Source of the DNA: Jeotgalibacillus soli
GTDB lineage: Bacteria > Bacillota > Bacilli > Bacillales > Jeotgalibacillaceae
Assembly: GCF_000829435.1 (NCBI RefSeq)
Contig: NZ_JXRP01000014.1
Coordinates: forward strand, 1 to 64,000
Direction: 5' to 3'
DNA length: 64,000 nucleotides
Below, in pieces: positions 16,336 to 25,226 of this stretch (within the stretch, counting starts at the first letter, position 1; each line of letters begins with the position of its first letter). The notes beneath the pieces were generated by a model. It searched no databases, was not told the origin of the DNA, and saw only the letters and a program-made list of their open reading frames with translations. A program made the position numbers and the translations under genes.

Positions 16336-17616
16336 ATGGATAAGAATCTATCAATCTTAATTAAACAAGTAGTCGATAGAAAAGAAGAACTTATTGATTT
16401 AGTGAAGGATTTAATTTCCTATAAGACACCTGCACCCCCAGCCAGAAATACGAAGGACGCACAGGAATTTGTTGCAGGCTTTATGAAAAATCTCGGTTTT
16501 ACCATTGATACGTGGGATGTATACCCGAATGATCCAAACGTCGTTGGTGTTTTAGAAGGAACGGACTCAGAGAATTATAAAAGTCTTATCATTAATGGCC
16601 ATATTGACGTGGCAGAAGTAGATGAAGCTGAGCAGTGGGAAGTCGATCCCTTTACCCCTGTTGTAAAAAACAATGCAATCATAGGGCGTGGAGCTGCAGA
16701 CATGAAAGGCGGTCTGGCAGGGGCGATGTTTGCTTTTCAGCTATTACATGATGCAGGAGTTAAGCTGCCAGGGGATATCATATTTCAATCAGTCATTGGC
16801 GAAGAAGTAGGAGAAGCGGGTACGTGGGAATGCTGCAAACGCGGCTACAAGGCTGATTTTGCGGTCGTCGTCGATACAAGTGACTTACATATTCAGGGAC
16901 AAGGCGGCGTGATAACCGGGTGGATTACGGTGAAAAGCGAGAAAACCTTCCATGACGCTACGAGAAGAAGCATGATCCATGCTGGTGGAGGACTTTCTGG
17001 TGCAAGCGCCATTGAAAAAATGATGAAGGTGATTGAGGGATTGCAGGAACTGGAACGCCATTGGGCTGTGACCAAGAGCTACCCCGGGTTTCTGCCGGGA
17101 ACCAACACGATTAATCCAGCTGTGATTGAAGGGGGAAGACACGCCGCTTTTATCGCGGATGAATGCCGGCTATGGATCACTGTTCACTATTACCCTGATG
17201 AATCACATGAACAGGTGGCAACAGAAATAGAAGAGCATATTCTCGGGATCGCAAAGGCGGATTTGTGGCTGAGAGACAATCTGCCGACATTTGAGTGGGG
17301 CGGTACATCAATGATTGAGGATCGCGGTGAGATTTTTCCTTCACTTGAAATTGATCCAAATCATGCAGGTGTTAAGCTATTGGCGAGTACCCATGAGCAT
17401 ATCAGCAAGCAACATGCGATTATTGATGTGTCCCCTACAGTGACAGACGGAGGATGGCTCGGAGAAGCCGGCATTCCAACGGTTATCTACGGTCCGGGTG
17501 ATTTAAACAACGCTCATGCTGTCAATGAACAAGTATCGATTGAACAGCTGCTGGAGTACACAAAAGTCATATTAGCATTTATTTATGAATGGTCTTTTAC
17601 AAAGAAAAGTTCATAA
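16336..17616 (+). CDS. ylmB: YlmB formylaminopyrimidine deformylase (ArgE/DapE family)
   Basis: A 426-residue metallo-hydrolase of the M20 (ArgE/DapE) family. Metal-site motifs are INGHIDVAEVD, GRGAADMKGGLAGAMF and IGEEVGEAG, with a C-terminal His in LNNAHAVNEQV. In Bacillus halodurans the same gene order encodes salvage of base-degraded thiamin, where YlmB removes the formyl group from N-formyl-4-amino-5-aminomethyl-2-methylpyrimidine to feed TenA. The start ATG 16336 has GGAAGGGGA upstream; the in-frame ATG at 16264 lies inside the riboswitch terminator. First gene of the TPP-controlled cluster, separated from tenA by a 220-base gap holding repeat copy 2. Confidence 0.88.
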   Translation: MDKNLSILIKQVVDRKEELIDLVKDLISYKTPAPPARNTKDAQEFVAGFMKNLGFTIDTWDVYPNDPNVVGVLEGTDSENYKSLIINGHIDVAEVDEAEQWEVDPFTPVVKNNAIIGRGAADMKGGLAGAMFAFQLLHDAGVKLPGDIIFQSVIGEEVGEAGTWECCKRGYKADFAVVVDTSDLHIQGQGGVITGWITVKSEKTFHDATRRSMIHAGGGLSGASAIEKMMKVIEGLQELERHWAVTKSYPGFLPGTNTINPAVIEGGRHAAFIADECRLWITVHYYPDESHEQVATEIEEHILGIAKADLWLRDNLPTFEWGGTSMIEDRGEIFPSLEIDPNHAGVKLLASTHEHISKQHAIIDVSPTVTDGGWLGEAGIPTVIYGPGDLNNAHAVNEQVSIEQLLEYTKVILAFIYEWSFTKKSS

Positions 17617-17635
17617 CTGTACAAGTTTTAATAAT

Positions 17636-17812
17636 AAGCTATGTTAAAGTCCATTGTTAATTTTTACACAGCGTTGATTGGGGCAGATAGGCGAGACTCC
17701 TGTGGGCTGAAGCGGGACAAGTGAGACTCAAGCAGGTGCGTTTGCCACCGAGGAGGCTTACTGTCCGCCCCAAGGCAAGCCGTGCTGCATCAACAGACAT
17801 AGTTAATAAAGC
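17636..17812. repeat. Dispersed intergenic repeat, copy 2, inside the thiamin operon
   Basis: Inverted relative to copy 1. It begins AGCTATGTTAAAGTCCATTG and GCGTTGATTGG, has GAGACTCC and CCGAGGAGGCT inside, and ends CATCAACAGACATAGTTAA. It fills the ylmB-tenA gap. Confidence 0.85.
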
Positions 17813-17835
17813 CTAATAAAAAGGAGTGAGAAGCA

Positions 17836-18510
17836 GTGAAATTCAGTCAACAATTACATGAAAAGCTTCAGCCAATCTGGCGGCAAAATCATCATCATCC
17901 TTTTGTGGCAGAAATGGGAGAAGGGACGCTTGATCCTGAGAAATTCCGATTTTTTATGGTTCAGGATTATTTGTACTTAATCGATTATGCTAAATTATTT
18001 GCGATCGGAGCAGTGAAGGCGAAGGATATTGAAACGATGGGGAGATTTGCACGATTGCTCGACTCGACAATGAACGAGGAAATGTCACTCCATCGTCAAT
18101 ATGCAAAGAAGTTTGGCATTTCAGAGGAAGAGCTTGAAAATGCAAAGCCATCTCCCACTACTTTGGCCTATACACATTATATGATGGGAGTTGCTCATAA
18201 TGGATCGATTGCTGATTTAGTAGCAGCCGTTCTACCGTGCATGTGGAGCTATTGGGAAATTGGGAAGGAACTGAATCAGATTCCTGGCGCAAGCGACCAT
18301 GAGCTTTATGGAGAATGGATTAAAATGTATAGCTCTGACGAATTCGGTCAGCTTGCAGAGTGGTGCATTAAGCTTTTAGATGATCTAACGGCCGGTAAAT
18401 CAGAAAAAGAGCTTACTGAGTTGGAAGAAATTTTTCTAAACACAACGAGGTTTGAATACATGTTCTGGGATATGTCCTATAAAAAAGAGATGTGGCCGTT
18501 CAATGAGTAG
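17836..18510 (+). CDS. tenA: TenA aminopyrimidine aminohydrolase / thiaminase II
   Basis: A 224-residue all-helical cytoplasmic enzyme that hydrolyses 4-amino-5-aminomethyl-2-methylpyrimidine to the hydroxymethyl form used in thiamin synthesis. The active-site cysteine lies in VLPCMWSYWEIG, with tyrosines in HYMMGVAH and the C-terminal acid pair RFEYMFWDMSY. The GTG start at 17836 has AAGGAGTGAG upstream. The 3' end overlaps thiZ by 8 bases, so the two are translationally coupled. The ylmB-tenA-thiZXY order matches the known base-degraded thiamin salvage cluster. Confidence 0.95.
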   Translation: MKFSQQLHEKLQPIWRQNHHHPFVAEMGEGTLDPEKFRFFMVQDYLYLIDYAKLFAIGAVKAKDIETMGRFARLLDSTMNEEMSLHRQYAKKFGISEEELENAKPSPTTLAYTHYMMGVAHNGSIADLVAAVLPCMWSYWEIGKELNQIPGASDHELYGEWIKMYSSDEFGQLAEWCIKLLDDLTAGKSEKELTELEEIFLNTTRFEYMFWDMSYKKEMWPFNE

Positions 18511-19279
18511 GTCTGTTTTACAGCTTCGTGAAGTTTCATTTCATTATGAAGGGGAGCGGGATGAAGAGAAACTTTCGATTTTTCATACTCTTAATTTATC
18601 TATCAATAACGGGGAATTTATTAGCATTGTAGGACCGAGCGGATCGGGGAAAAGTACACTCTTTCGTTTAATTACAGGGCTTGAGCAGCCGGCGGGCGGA
18701 GATATTTTACTAAATGGTGAGATCAGAAAAGATCGGTTGGGAAGTGTTGGGTATATGCCTCAGCAGGACTTGCTTATGCCATGGCGATCTATCTTGGATA
18801 ATGCAGCTTTACCGCTTGAGTTAAAAGGAATCAAAAAAGCAATGGCACATAAGCAGGTCATGGAACTGCTTGAAGAATTCGGATTAAAGGGCTCAGAATA
18901 TCGTTATCCAAGTGAGCTATCCGGGGGAATGAAGCAGCGGGTCTCCTTTATGCGCACTGTTTTAAGCGGCTCTAATCTTATGATATTAGATGAGCCGTTC
19001 AGTGCGCTTGATGCGATTACAAGAATGGCCATGCAGGAATGGCTGTTGGAGCAATGGGAAAAGCGGAAAAAAACGATTTTATTTATTACGCACGATGTTA
19101 ATGAAGCATTATTTTTATCAGACCGCGTTTTCGTCTTTTCAGAAATACCCGTGCGTACTTTGCAAGAGGTAAAAGTACCTCTTGAGCGCCCGCGAAATCT
19201 TCGGGACTTAAATAACCCTGATGTCATCAAGCTAAAAGATCATCTGATTGATCAGCTGCGAGTGAAGGTGAAACCATGA
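18503..19279 (+). CDS. thiZ: ThiZ, ATPase of the formylaminopyrimidine ABC importer
   Basis: A 258-residue ABC ATPase. Walker A is VGPSGSGKST, Q-loop MPQQDLLMPW, signature LSGGMKQRV, Walker B LMILDEPFSALD and switch His FITHDVNEA. It powers uptake of the thiamin pyrimidine breakdown product through ThiX with ThiY as the binding lipoprotein. The start ATG 18503 overlaps the tenA stop (ATGAGTAG), and the stop overlaps the thiX start (ATGA). Similar to nitrate/sulfonate/taurine-type ATPases, but the context fixes the assignment. Confidence 0.92.
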   Translation: MSRSVLQLREVSFHYEGERDEEKLSIFHTLNLSINNGEFISIVGPSGSGKSTLFRLITGLEQPAGGDILLNGEIRKDRLGSVGYMPQQDLLMPWRSILDNAALPLELKGIKKAMAHKQVMELLEEFGLKGSEYRYPSELSGGMKQRVSFMRTVLSGSNLMILDEPFSALDAITRMAMQEWLLEQWEKRKKTILFITHDVNEALFLSDRVFVFSEIPVRTLQEVKVPLERPRNLRDLNNPDVIKLKDHLIDQLRVKVKP

Positions 19280-20028
19280 AGCAGTGGAGAGAATACCGAG
19301 CGGCCTTTATTCTTATATTGATAATGCTCTGCGCATGGGAATTGGCTGCGAGATTGGCTGAGCTGCCTTTTATTTTTCCTTCACCCACAGGAATGCTAAT
19401 AAGGCTTTGGGAATTAAGAGAGGTTTTATTATTTGACCATCTGCCTGCTACGCTCTCCACAATCATGATCGGACTCGCGATATCAATTGTATTAGGAGCG
19501 GGATTAGCTGTTTTGATGAATGTCAGCAGTACAGTTGAGAGAGCATTTTATCCAATTCTGATTTCTTCTCAAACCATTCCGATTATTGCGCTTGCACCTA
19601 TTTTTGTTCTATGGTTTGGCTATTCCATTTGGAGCAAAGTAGTAGTGACCGTGTTAATTACTTTTTTCCCGATTACCGTCAATACATTTGACGGACTGCG
19701 TTCGGGCAACAAGGCATTAAGAGAATTGCTGTTAACAATGGGAGCAAATAAAAGAGAAATTTTTATGAAATTGAGTGTTCCGTCCGCGCTCCCTTACTTC
19801 TTCTCAGGATTGAAGGTGGCGGTGACGATGAGTGTGATTGGGGCGGCCATTGGCGAGTGGCTTGGAGCACAGGCGGGCTTAGGCTATTTTAGCCGGAGAA
19901 TGATGACGCAATTTGACGGTGCTGGCGTCTTTGCTCCAATTGTTTTATTATCTGCTGTTGGTATCGTCCTATTTTTAATTGTTGTGTGGTTAGAAAAAAG
20001 ATTATTAAAATGGAGGTCAAAGGAATGA
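19276..20028 (+). CDS. thiX: ThiX, permease of the formylaminopyrimidine ABC importer
   Basis: A 250-residue membrane protein with about six helices and the binding-protein-dependent permease (EAA) loop near ELLLTMGANKREIFMKLSVP. N-terminal helix at residues 9-29 and a C-terminal helix ending in VWLEKRLLKW. It overlaps thiZ by ATGA at its start and thiY by ATGA at its end. Membrane component of the thiamin-precursor importer. Confidence 0.92.
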   Translation: MKQWREYRAAFILILIMLCAWELAARLAELPFIFPSPTGMLIRLWELREVLLFDHLPATLSTIMIGLAISIVLGAGLAVLMNVSSTVERAFYPILISSQTIPIIALAPIFVLWFGYSIWSKVVVTVLITFFPITVNTFDGLRSGNKALRELLLTMGANKREIFMKLSVPSALPYFFSGLKVAVTMSVIGAAIGEWLGAQAGLGYFSRRMMTQFDGAGVFAPIVLLSAVGIVLFLIVVWLEKRLLKWRSKE

Positions 20029-21062
20029 AGAAGCAATTACTATTAAGTCTATCGTTGTTAATGATGCTGATCCTTGCAGCTTGTGGAGGAAATGATTCAA
20101 CAAGCGGTACGGATTCTGGAGCTGAATCAGCTGATGAAGGGTCAAATGAAGAGGAGCTATCAGAGGTTACGGTCATGCTTGACTGGTATCCAAATGCTGT
20201 TCATAGCTATCTTTATGTAGCGAAAGAAAATGGTTATTTTGAAGAGGAAGGGGTAGATGTTGAGATTCAGTTCCCAACAAATCCGACAGATCCTCTTAAT
20301 CTGGCAGCAGCTGGCCAAATTACACTTGGTTTTTACTATCAGCCTGATGTTGTAATGGCACGTGCCAATCAAGATGTCCCAGTTAAAGCGATTGGAGCCA
20401 TTGTCCGCTCGCCATTAAATCATATTGTGATGCTTGAAGACAGCCCTATTCAATCACCGAAGGATCTAGAAGGAAAGACGGTTGGTTATCCTGGAATTCC
20501 GCTGAATGAAGCACTGCTGACATCAATGGTTACCTATGATGGAGGCAATCCTGAGGAGGTAAACATGGTAGATGTAGGATTTGAATTAGGTTCTTCAATT
20601 GTAAGCGGTCAGGCAGATGCAGTGATCGGTGCGTATGTAAATCACGAAGTTCCAGTACTAAAGCATAACGGGCATGAAACACGTTATTTTAACCCAACAG
20701 ATTATGGTGTTCCAAGCTATTATGAGCTGGTTGCAGTAACGAGCGATCAAACGTGGGAACAAGATCAAGAAGCAATCGAAGCCTTCTGGCGCGCTGCAAC
20801 GAAGGGCTATGAATTTATGACAGCAAACCCTGACGAAGCACTTGAAATTTTATTAGCAAATCAAGAAGAAGCGAACTTCCCGTTAATTAAAGAAGTGGAA
20901 GAAGAAAGCTTATCCATTCTAATGCCAAAGATGGAGTCTGAAGAAGGGTTTGGAAGCCAAAGCGAAGAATCCTGGCAGGAAACAACGGATTGGCTGCTAG
21001 AATCAGGATTGATTGAAGAAGCACCTCCAGCTGAGGACCTTTTTGTGAATATTGTAGAGTAA
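20025..21062 (+). CDS. thiY: ThiY, substrate-binding lipoprotein for formylaminopyrimidine
   Basis: A 345-residue lipoprotein: signal MKKQLLLSLSLLMMLILAAC with lipobox LAAC, an acidic Ser/Glu linker to about residue 42, then an SsuA/THI5-like binding domain (VMLDWYPNAVHSYLYVAKEN, LEGKTVGYPGIPLNEALL). Anchored outside the membrane, it delivers the pyrimidine to ThiX. The start ATG at 20025 follows GGAGG and overlaps the thiX stop. Last gene of the cluster. Confidence 0.93.
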   Translation: MKKQLLLSLSLLMMLILAACGGNDSTSGTDSGAESADEGSNEEELSEVTVMLDWYPNAVHSYLYVAKENGYFEEEGVDVEIQFPTNPTDPLNLAAAGQITLGFYYQPDVVMARANQDVPVKAIGAIVRSPLNHIVMLEDSPIQSPKDLEGKTVGYPGIPLNEALLTSMVTYDGGNPEEVNMVDVGFELGSSIVSGQADAVIGAYVNHEVPVLKHNGHETRYFNPTDYGVPSYYELVAVTSDQTWEQDQEAIEAFWRAATKGYEFMTANPDEALEILLANQEEANFPLIKEVEEESLSILMPKMESEEGFGSQSEESWQETTDWLLESGLIEEAPPAEDLFVNIVE

Positions 21063-21076
21063 TATGAAGAGAAAAG

Positions 21077-21119
21077 CGGAAAAATTCGTTTAATCAATAA
21101 CGAGTTTTTCCGTTTTTTT
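21077..21119 (+). terminator. Terminator of the thiamin salvage operon
   Basis: Stem CGGAAAAATTCGTT (21077-21090) with AACGAGTTTTTCCG (21099-21112) followed by seven T residues. Confidence 0.9.
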
Positions 21120-21205
21120 CGCATTCTTGATGTGAAAAGGATATGCTTCTATTAAAGCAGTACAAAATACTAGAGAGATAATAGATCCAGTAGGAGGCCG
21201 GAAAC

Positions 21206-21547
21206 GTGAAAGGTCTAGCAGCAGAATTGGCACAAAAACAATTAGATGCGTATAACAACAAGGATATTAGAGAATTTTTACAGGTGTACAGTGAGGAAGT
21301 GGAGATTATGGAGTTTCCATCCAATAAAATCATGTACACCGGCATCGATAAAATGAGAGAAAGATATTCGAATCTATTTGAAAATAATCCGAACCAGCAT
21401 GCAGAATTACGTGCTCGGATTGCTCACGATAACATTGTCATTGACCATGAGTTCATAACGGGAAGAGCAAACGGGATCGAAGTAGAAGCGGTTGCGATGT
21501 ATGAAGTGACAAATGATAAGATTTCTAAGGTATGGTTCATAAAGTGA
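21206..21547 (+). CDS. SnoaL/NTF2-like small protein
   Basis: A 113-residue cytoplasmic protein with the NTF2/SnoaL cone fold pattern: AEKAQKQ-type first helix (LAQKQLDAYNNKDIREFLQV), then YSEEVEIMEFPSNKIMYTGI, and C-terminal strands VEAVAMYEVTNDKISKVWFI. Members include ketosteroid-isomerase-like enzymes and many small-ligand binders; no catalytic pair can be assigned here. The GTG start at 21206 has GGAGG upstream. It lies 98 bases before nos on the same strand and may be cotranscribed. Confidence 0.75.
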   Translation: MKGLAAELAQKQLDAYNNKDIREFLQVYSEEVEIMEFPSNKIMYTGIDKMRERYSNLFENNPNQHAELRARIAHDNIVIDHEFITGRANGIEVEAVAMYEVTNDKISKVWFIK

Positions 21548-21645
21548 ATTCACTTGTTTGTAACCCTTAAAAGAACATTGTATTCTTTCTGCATGATATG
21601 ATTTCATTGTGAAGTCATAAAACAGAAACGTTAGAAGGGATAAAC

Positions 21646-22797
21646 ATGGATAAAGATATGTTGTGGTTGAAGGCAGAAGCGTTCATCAATCAATTTTATA
21701 CAGAGCAAAATGCACCTCCAGAAGAACGTAATAGCAGGCTTTTTCAGGTAAAGGAAGAGATTATTCGCAATGGAAGCTATAAGCATTCCTATGAAGAGCT
21801 TGAGTTTGGAGCAAGAGCGGCCTGGAGAAACAGCAATCGATGTATTGGACGTTTGTTTTGGAATCATCTCAATGTATTTGATGCAAGGAGTGCATCTACA
21901 GCGATTGAAGTACGAGATGCTCTACTTCATCATATTGAATACGCCACGAATAAGGGGAAGATCAGGCCAACGGTTACGTTATTTAAACCAAGGGCACAGG
22001 AAATAGACCCGGTTCGAATCTATAATCATCAGCTCATTCGCTATGCTGGCTACAAAAAAGCTGGTAGTGAAATTATTGGAGATCCACATTCTATTGAATT
22101 TACTGCCTTTTGTAAAGCAATGGGATGGAGAGGGAAAAGAACCTCTTTTGATGTCCTGCCGCTTGTGATTCAAATCGATGAACAGGCTCCGGAGTACTTT
22201 GAGATTCCATCATCTCTTGTCATGGAAGTTCCCATGACTCATCCAGAGCTTGAGTGGTTTAAGAAATTAGAATTAAAGTGGTATGCTGTCCCAATCATAT
22301 CAGAAATGAAGCTGGAGATTGGCGGAATAGAATATGTCGCTGCCCCTTTTAACGGTTGGTATATGGAAACGGAAATTGGAGCAAGAAATTTTGCTGATGA
22401 GACAAGGTACAACCAGCTGCCCGTTGTAGCGGAGAAAATGGGATTAGACACGCGGCTTCAATCAACTCTGTGGAAGGACCGTGCATTGCTTGAGCTGAAC
22501 GCAGCCGTGCTTTCTTCGTACAAGGAAGCTGGGGTCAGTATAGTTGATCATCATACTGCAGCCAGCCAGTTTAAATTATTTGAGGAGCAGGAGGAAAAAG
22601 CAGGACGAGAGGTAACCGGTGATTGGACTTGGCTTATATCACCGCTTTCACCAGCAACCTCACATGTTTTTCATAAAGACTATAACAATGAATGGAAAAG
22701 CCCGAATTTCTTTTATCAGCCTCGTTTTTATGAAACGAAAGAAACGAAACATGTTCAGTCGGCTTGTCCTTTTTCTACGACGAAATTAAGTGAATAG
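21646..22797 (+). CDS. nos: Bacterial nitric oxide synthase oxygenase
   Basis: A 383-residue heme enzyme that converts arginine to citrulline and NO with electrons from general flavoproteins. The heme-thiolate ligand is Cys66 in [15 protein letters not shown]. Substrate-site region [32 protein letters not shown] and the pterin-side [20 protein letters not shown] are intact. As usual in Bacillus it lacks the reductase domain and N-terminal zinc hook of animal enzymes. NO protects against oxidative stress and some antibiotics in Bacillus. The ATG at 21646 follows AGAAGGGAT. Confidence 0.96.
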   Translation: MDKDMLWLKAEAFINQFYTEQNAPPEERNSRLFQVKEEIIRNGSYKHSYEELEFGARAAWRNSNRCIGRLFWNHLNVFDARSASTAIEVRDALLHHIEYATNKGKIRPTVTLFKPRAQEIDPVRIYNHQLIRYAGYKKAGSEIIGDPHSIEFTAFCKAMGWRGKRTSFDVLPLVIQIDEQAPEYFEIPSSLVMEVPMTHPELEWFKKLELKWYAVPIISEMKLEIGGIEYVAAPFNGWYMETEIGARNFADETRYNQLPVVAEKMGLDTRLQSTLWKDRALLELNAAVLSSYKEAGVSIVDHHTAASQFKLFEEQEEKAGREVTGDWTWLISPLSPATSHVFHKDYNNEWKSPNFFYQPRFYETKETKHVQSACPFSTTKLSE

Positions 22798-22923
22798 TAA
22801 TTTATGCCGGCTTATTAATAAGAGCAAGAGCCGCTTCTCTCGTTCAGTTTGATGACAAAAAAATTGCTCATTATAAAAAATGGGACTGCGCATTCTTGTG
22901 TTGTCTCTGAGGGTTGAATATGT

Positions 22924-23061
22924 TTAATGATCACAATTTTGAGAATCGACTTTTATAGCATCATTAGGATTCAGACCTGACCTGATAAAGTAAAAAAATA
23001 CGCCGCCTATCATAACGATACATCCGACAAAACCAACAGTGACAACCCATAAGTAAGCCAC
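22924..23061 (-). CDS. Tiny single-pass membrane protein A
   Basis: A 45-residue protein starting at a GTG (23061) behind a strong AAGGAGGGG. One membrane helix, about residues 4-27 (VVTVGFVGCIVMIGGVFFYF), followed by IRSGLNPNDAIKVDS and a polar tail. It resembles the protein at 28831-28959 in the order GG, aromatic-Phe-hydrophobic, Arg, LN-x-x-DA, K-[IV]-D. Function unknown. A longer upstream reading exists but lacks a ribosome binding site. Confidence 0.65.
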   Translation of the reverse strand: MAYLWVVTVGFVGCIVMIGGVFFYFIRSGLNPNDAIKVDSQNCDH

Positions 23062-23240
23062 AAAACCCCTCCTTTTTTGATGTATATGCTGTATGTAGGA
23101 GGGAATAGGACTGTTGTATATAAATAGTTTACGAAGGTGCATAAAAGCATAACTTTGGCCCATAAATCCCATAAACAAGAGGTACTCCTTCTTTTCTGAA
23201 TCAATTATTCCGCGATGTCATGTTAAAAACGTAAAAAAAT

Positions 23241-23269
23241 CCACCAAGAGAACCCTTTTTGGTGGTTTT
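23241..23269. terminator. Candidate bidirectional terminator
   Basis: CCACCAA (23241-23247) with TTGGTGG (23259-23265), A-rich on the left and TTTTATT on the right. Confidence 0.6.
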
Positions 23270-23288
23270 ATTATAATATTATGATTGT

Positions 23289-23690
23289 TTATGTGTACGA
23301 TTGTAAAATTACGGATATACCGGCAGCTAATGCAAAACCGGCCAATATCCAAGTGTAAGGGAGTGCTGCTTCATCTGCCATTCCGGTATTGGGCATTTAA
23401 GTCGGCATTTCATTTCTTCCAAAATTCTCAGGAAATTGATCAACAATTGCAGCAGACAATCCTTCAGCAGGCATCGTCATATGAGCGTATGCTTCGCAGA
23501 TGGAGCGATAAGCAAGTTTCATAATCGAAAAGGCATAAGAGTCAAAAGCCATTAGTAATTGATCCACATGGACGGCTAATCCTTCTTTAAGAGCTGAGTT
23601 CCAAATTTCTAGAAACTGAGATCCGCCCTCGTCTCCGTATACAGAAGAGACTGCAGCGGCCTGGTCAAAATCTTCTGGGGAAATTAGATA
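23289..23690 (-). pseudogene. Remnant of a surface protein with sorting-signal-like C-terminus
   Basis: The minus strand reads EDFDQAAAVSSVYGDEGGSQ, then IWNSALKEGLAVHVDQLLMA, then AEGLSAAIVDQFPENFGRNE, an in-frame TAA near 23397, and finally MPNTGMADEAALPYTWILAG with a hydrophobic stretch and a short tail. MPNTG followed by a hydrophobic segment resembles a sortase LPXTG-type signal, though the tail lacks a clear basic cluster. No start codon or ribosome binding site is visible and stops lie upstream, so it is decayed. I do not recognise the family of the main body. Confidence 0.55.
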
Positions 23691-23813
23691 TCTTCATCAT
23701 ACTAGAAGCAAAATATATCACGATTTTCCTTACAAAGCATACGAAGAATTTTCTTTGTTAGATCACTAGTTAAATGAAACATTTAAAAGTAACCAATACG
23801 TAGGCTGTTAAAC

Positions 23814-23853
23814 ATAAAAAAAACAGCCCATATCCTTTTGGAAATGCGCTGTT
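23814..23853 (-). terminator. mreBH terminator
   Basis: On the minus strand AACAGC and GCTGTT (plus-strand 23848-23853 and 23822-23827) followed by a run of eight T residues, 9 bases beyond the mreBH stop. Confidence 0.85.
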
Positions 23854-23861
23854 AAAGCCTA

Positions 23862-24869
23862 TTATTTCATTGCTTTTTGAAGTTTATGAATCACAGTGAG
23901 TGATTTTCCTGTTCCTATGGCTACGGATTCTAACGGGTTTGGGGCAAGATGAACAGGCACAACAATTTCTTCACTCAGCCATTGCTGAACACCATTTAAC
24001 AATGCACCGCCTCCAGTTAAAACAACGCCTCGATCAACGATATCACCACTTAATTCTGGCGGGCAATTTTCAAGGGTAGCCCGTATTGCTTCTAGGATGC
24101 TTAAAAGTGATTCCTGGATAGCATGCTGAATTTCTGTTGAATTAAGTACAATGGTTTTTGGGAGCCCTGTAACGAGGTCGCGTCCTCGGATATCCATTTC
24201 CATCGTTTTATGTTCGATCGGCGCGTGCCCGATTTCGATTTTAATTCGTTCCGCAGTTCGTTCACCAATTAAGAGGTTGTAGGACTTGCGAATGTAATGA
24301 ATAATATCATCGTCCATTTTATCCCCAGCTACACGTATTGTACTGCAGGAAACCACGCCGCCATATGAAATAATGGCTACTTCGGTTGTCCCGCCGCCGA
24401 TATCAACAACCACATTGGCTACAGGTTCTCCGACTGGCAGATCAGCACCGATCGCAGCTGCAACAGGCTCCTCAATTAAATGGACATGCTTTGCTCCGCT
24501 GCTTTTAACAGCATCGTGAATGGCACGTCGTTCAACTGAAGTGGCACCGGAAGGCGTACATACGACAACACTTGGTTTGCGCAATGAAAAGCCTAATTTT
24601 TTTGAAATGGCGGCCATTATATGTTTTAGCATTTCTGTCGTAACATCAAAATCAGCGATTACTCCATCTTTTAATGGACGTACAGCAACGATATTTCCAG
24701 GTGTTTTACCAATCATATTTTTAGCATCTGTTCCAACTGCCAAAACCTTCCTTGTGTTGACATCGAGTGCAACAACAGAAGGCTCATTCATTATAATACC
24801 TTTGTTTTTACTGTAAACTAGTATATTTGCAGTACCCAAATCGATACCTATTTCTGCGTTCGATAGCAT
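23862..24869 (-). CDS. mreBH: MreBH, actin-like cell-shape protein
   Basis: A 335-residue actin-family ATPase, the same length as B. subtilis MreBH. Nucleotide-site motifs: [14 protein letters not shown] (phosphate 1), [16 protein letters not shown] (phosphate 2) and [13 protein letters not shown] (adenosine). It polymerises on the membrane and directs lateral wall autolysins such as LytE during rod growth. The start at 24869 follows GGAGGAG; an upstream ATG at 24890 lies before that site and is rejected. Single-gene transcript with a strong terminator. MreBH rather than MreB or Mbl is favoured by [14 protein letters not shown] and [20 protein letters not shown]. Confidence 0.93.
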   Translation of the reverse strand: MLSNAEIGIDLGTANILVYSKNKGIIMNEPSVVALDVNTRKVLAVGTDAKNMIGKTPGNIVAVRPLKDGVIADFDVTTEMLKHIMAAISKKLGFSLRKPSVVVCTPSGATSVERRAIHDAVKSSGAKHVHLIEEPVAAAIGADLPVGEPVANVVVDIGGGTTEVAIISYGGVVSCSTIRVAGDKMDDDIIHYIRKSYNLLIGERTAERIKIEIGHAPIEHKTMEMDIRGRDLVTGLPKTIVLNSTEIQHAIQESLLSILEAIRATLENCPPELSGDIVDRGVVLTGGGALLNGVQQWLSEEIVVPVHLAPNPLESVAIGTGKSLTVIHKLQKAMK

Positions 24870-25191
24870 AAGTAACTCCTCCGTTGTCATCTATTATTAA
24901 ACAGGGCATCATTAGCTCCTGTTTGCTATTCCATATGGCATATGTGGCTTAGTGCTCTTCAGCAACATATTCGCCTGATGATTGCCTAGTATACTCTTCC
25001 GTGTAGTATAGACTATTTTCAGAGGGAAGAGGAGAGGGGATTATTGGATAGAAATGAATATTACAAGGAAGAGTGAATTGCTACAGAAAGATGACAATAG
25101 AAAACATTTGATAAGATAGGGTTTTAAGCGTTAACAAAACAAATATGTAGCTTATAGCTGTAATAAAAGATTAATCAACTTGTAATTTAAA
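24870..25191. other. Intergenic region upstream of mreBH
   Basis: About 320 bases with the mreBH promoter presumably within. A palindrome around CCATATGGCATATGTGG lies near 24932. I searched for the SigI-type ACCCCC/CGAA promoter known for mreBH in B. subtilis and saw no convincing match. Nothing else recognised. Confidence 0.4.
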
Positions 25192-25220
25192 AAGCCAGTT
25201 CCATGAAGAGGAACTGGCTT
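25192..25220 (-). terminator. Terminator of the BMP-chemoreceptor operon
   Basis: Perfect stem AAGCCAGTTCC (25192-25202) with GGAACTGGCTT (25210-25220); TTTTTAAATT follows on the minus strand. Confidence 0.85.
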
Positions 25221-25226
25221 GATTTA

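Noticed and set aside
23010-23204. Longer minus-strand frames upstream of the tiny membrane protein A
   Set aside because: One lies in a different frame and another extends the true frame upstream, but only the GTG at 23061 has a strong ribosome site.
24900-25100. SigI-type promoter for mreBH
   Set aside because: Looked for ACCCCC with downstream CGAA on the minus strand; only AATCCCC without the second element was found.
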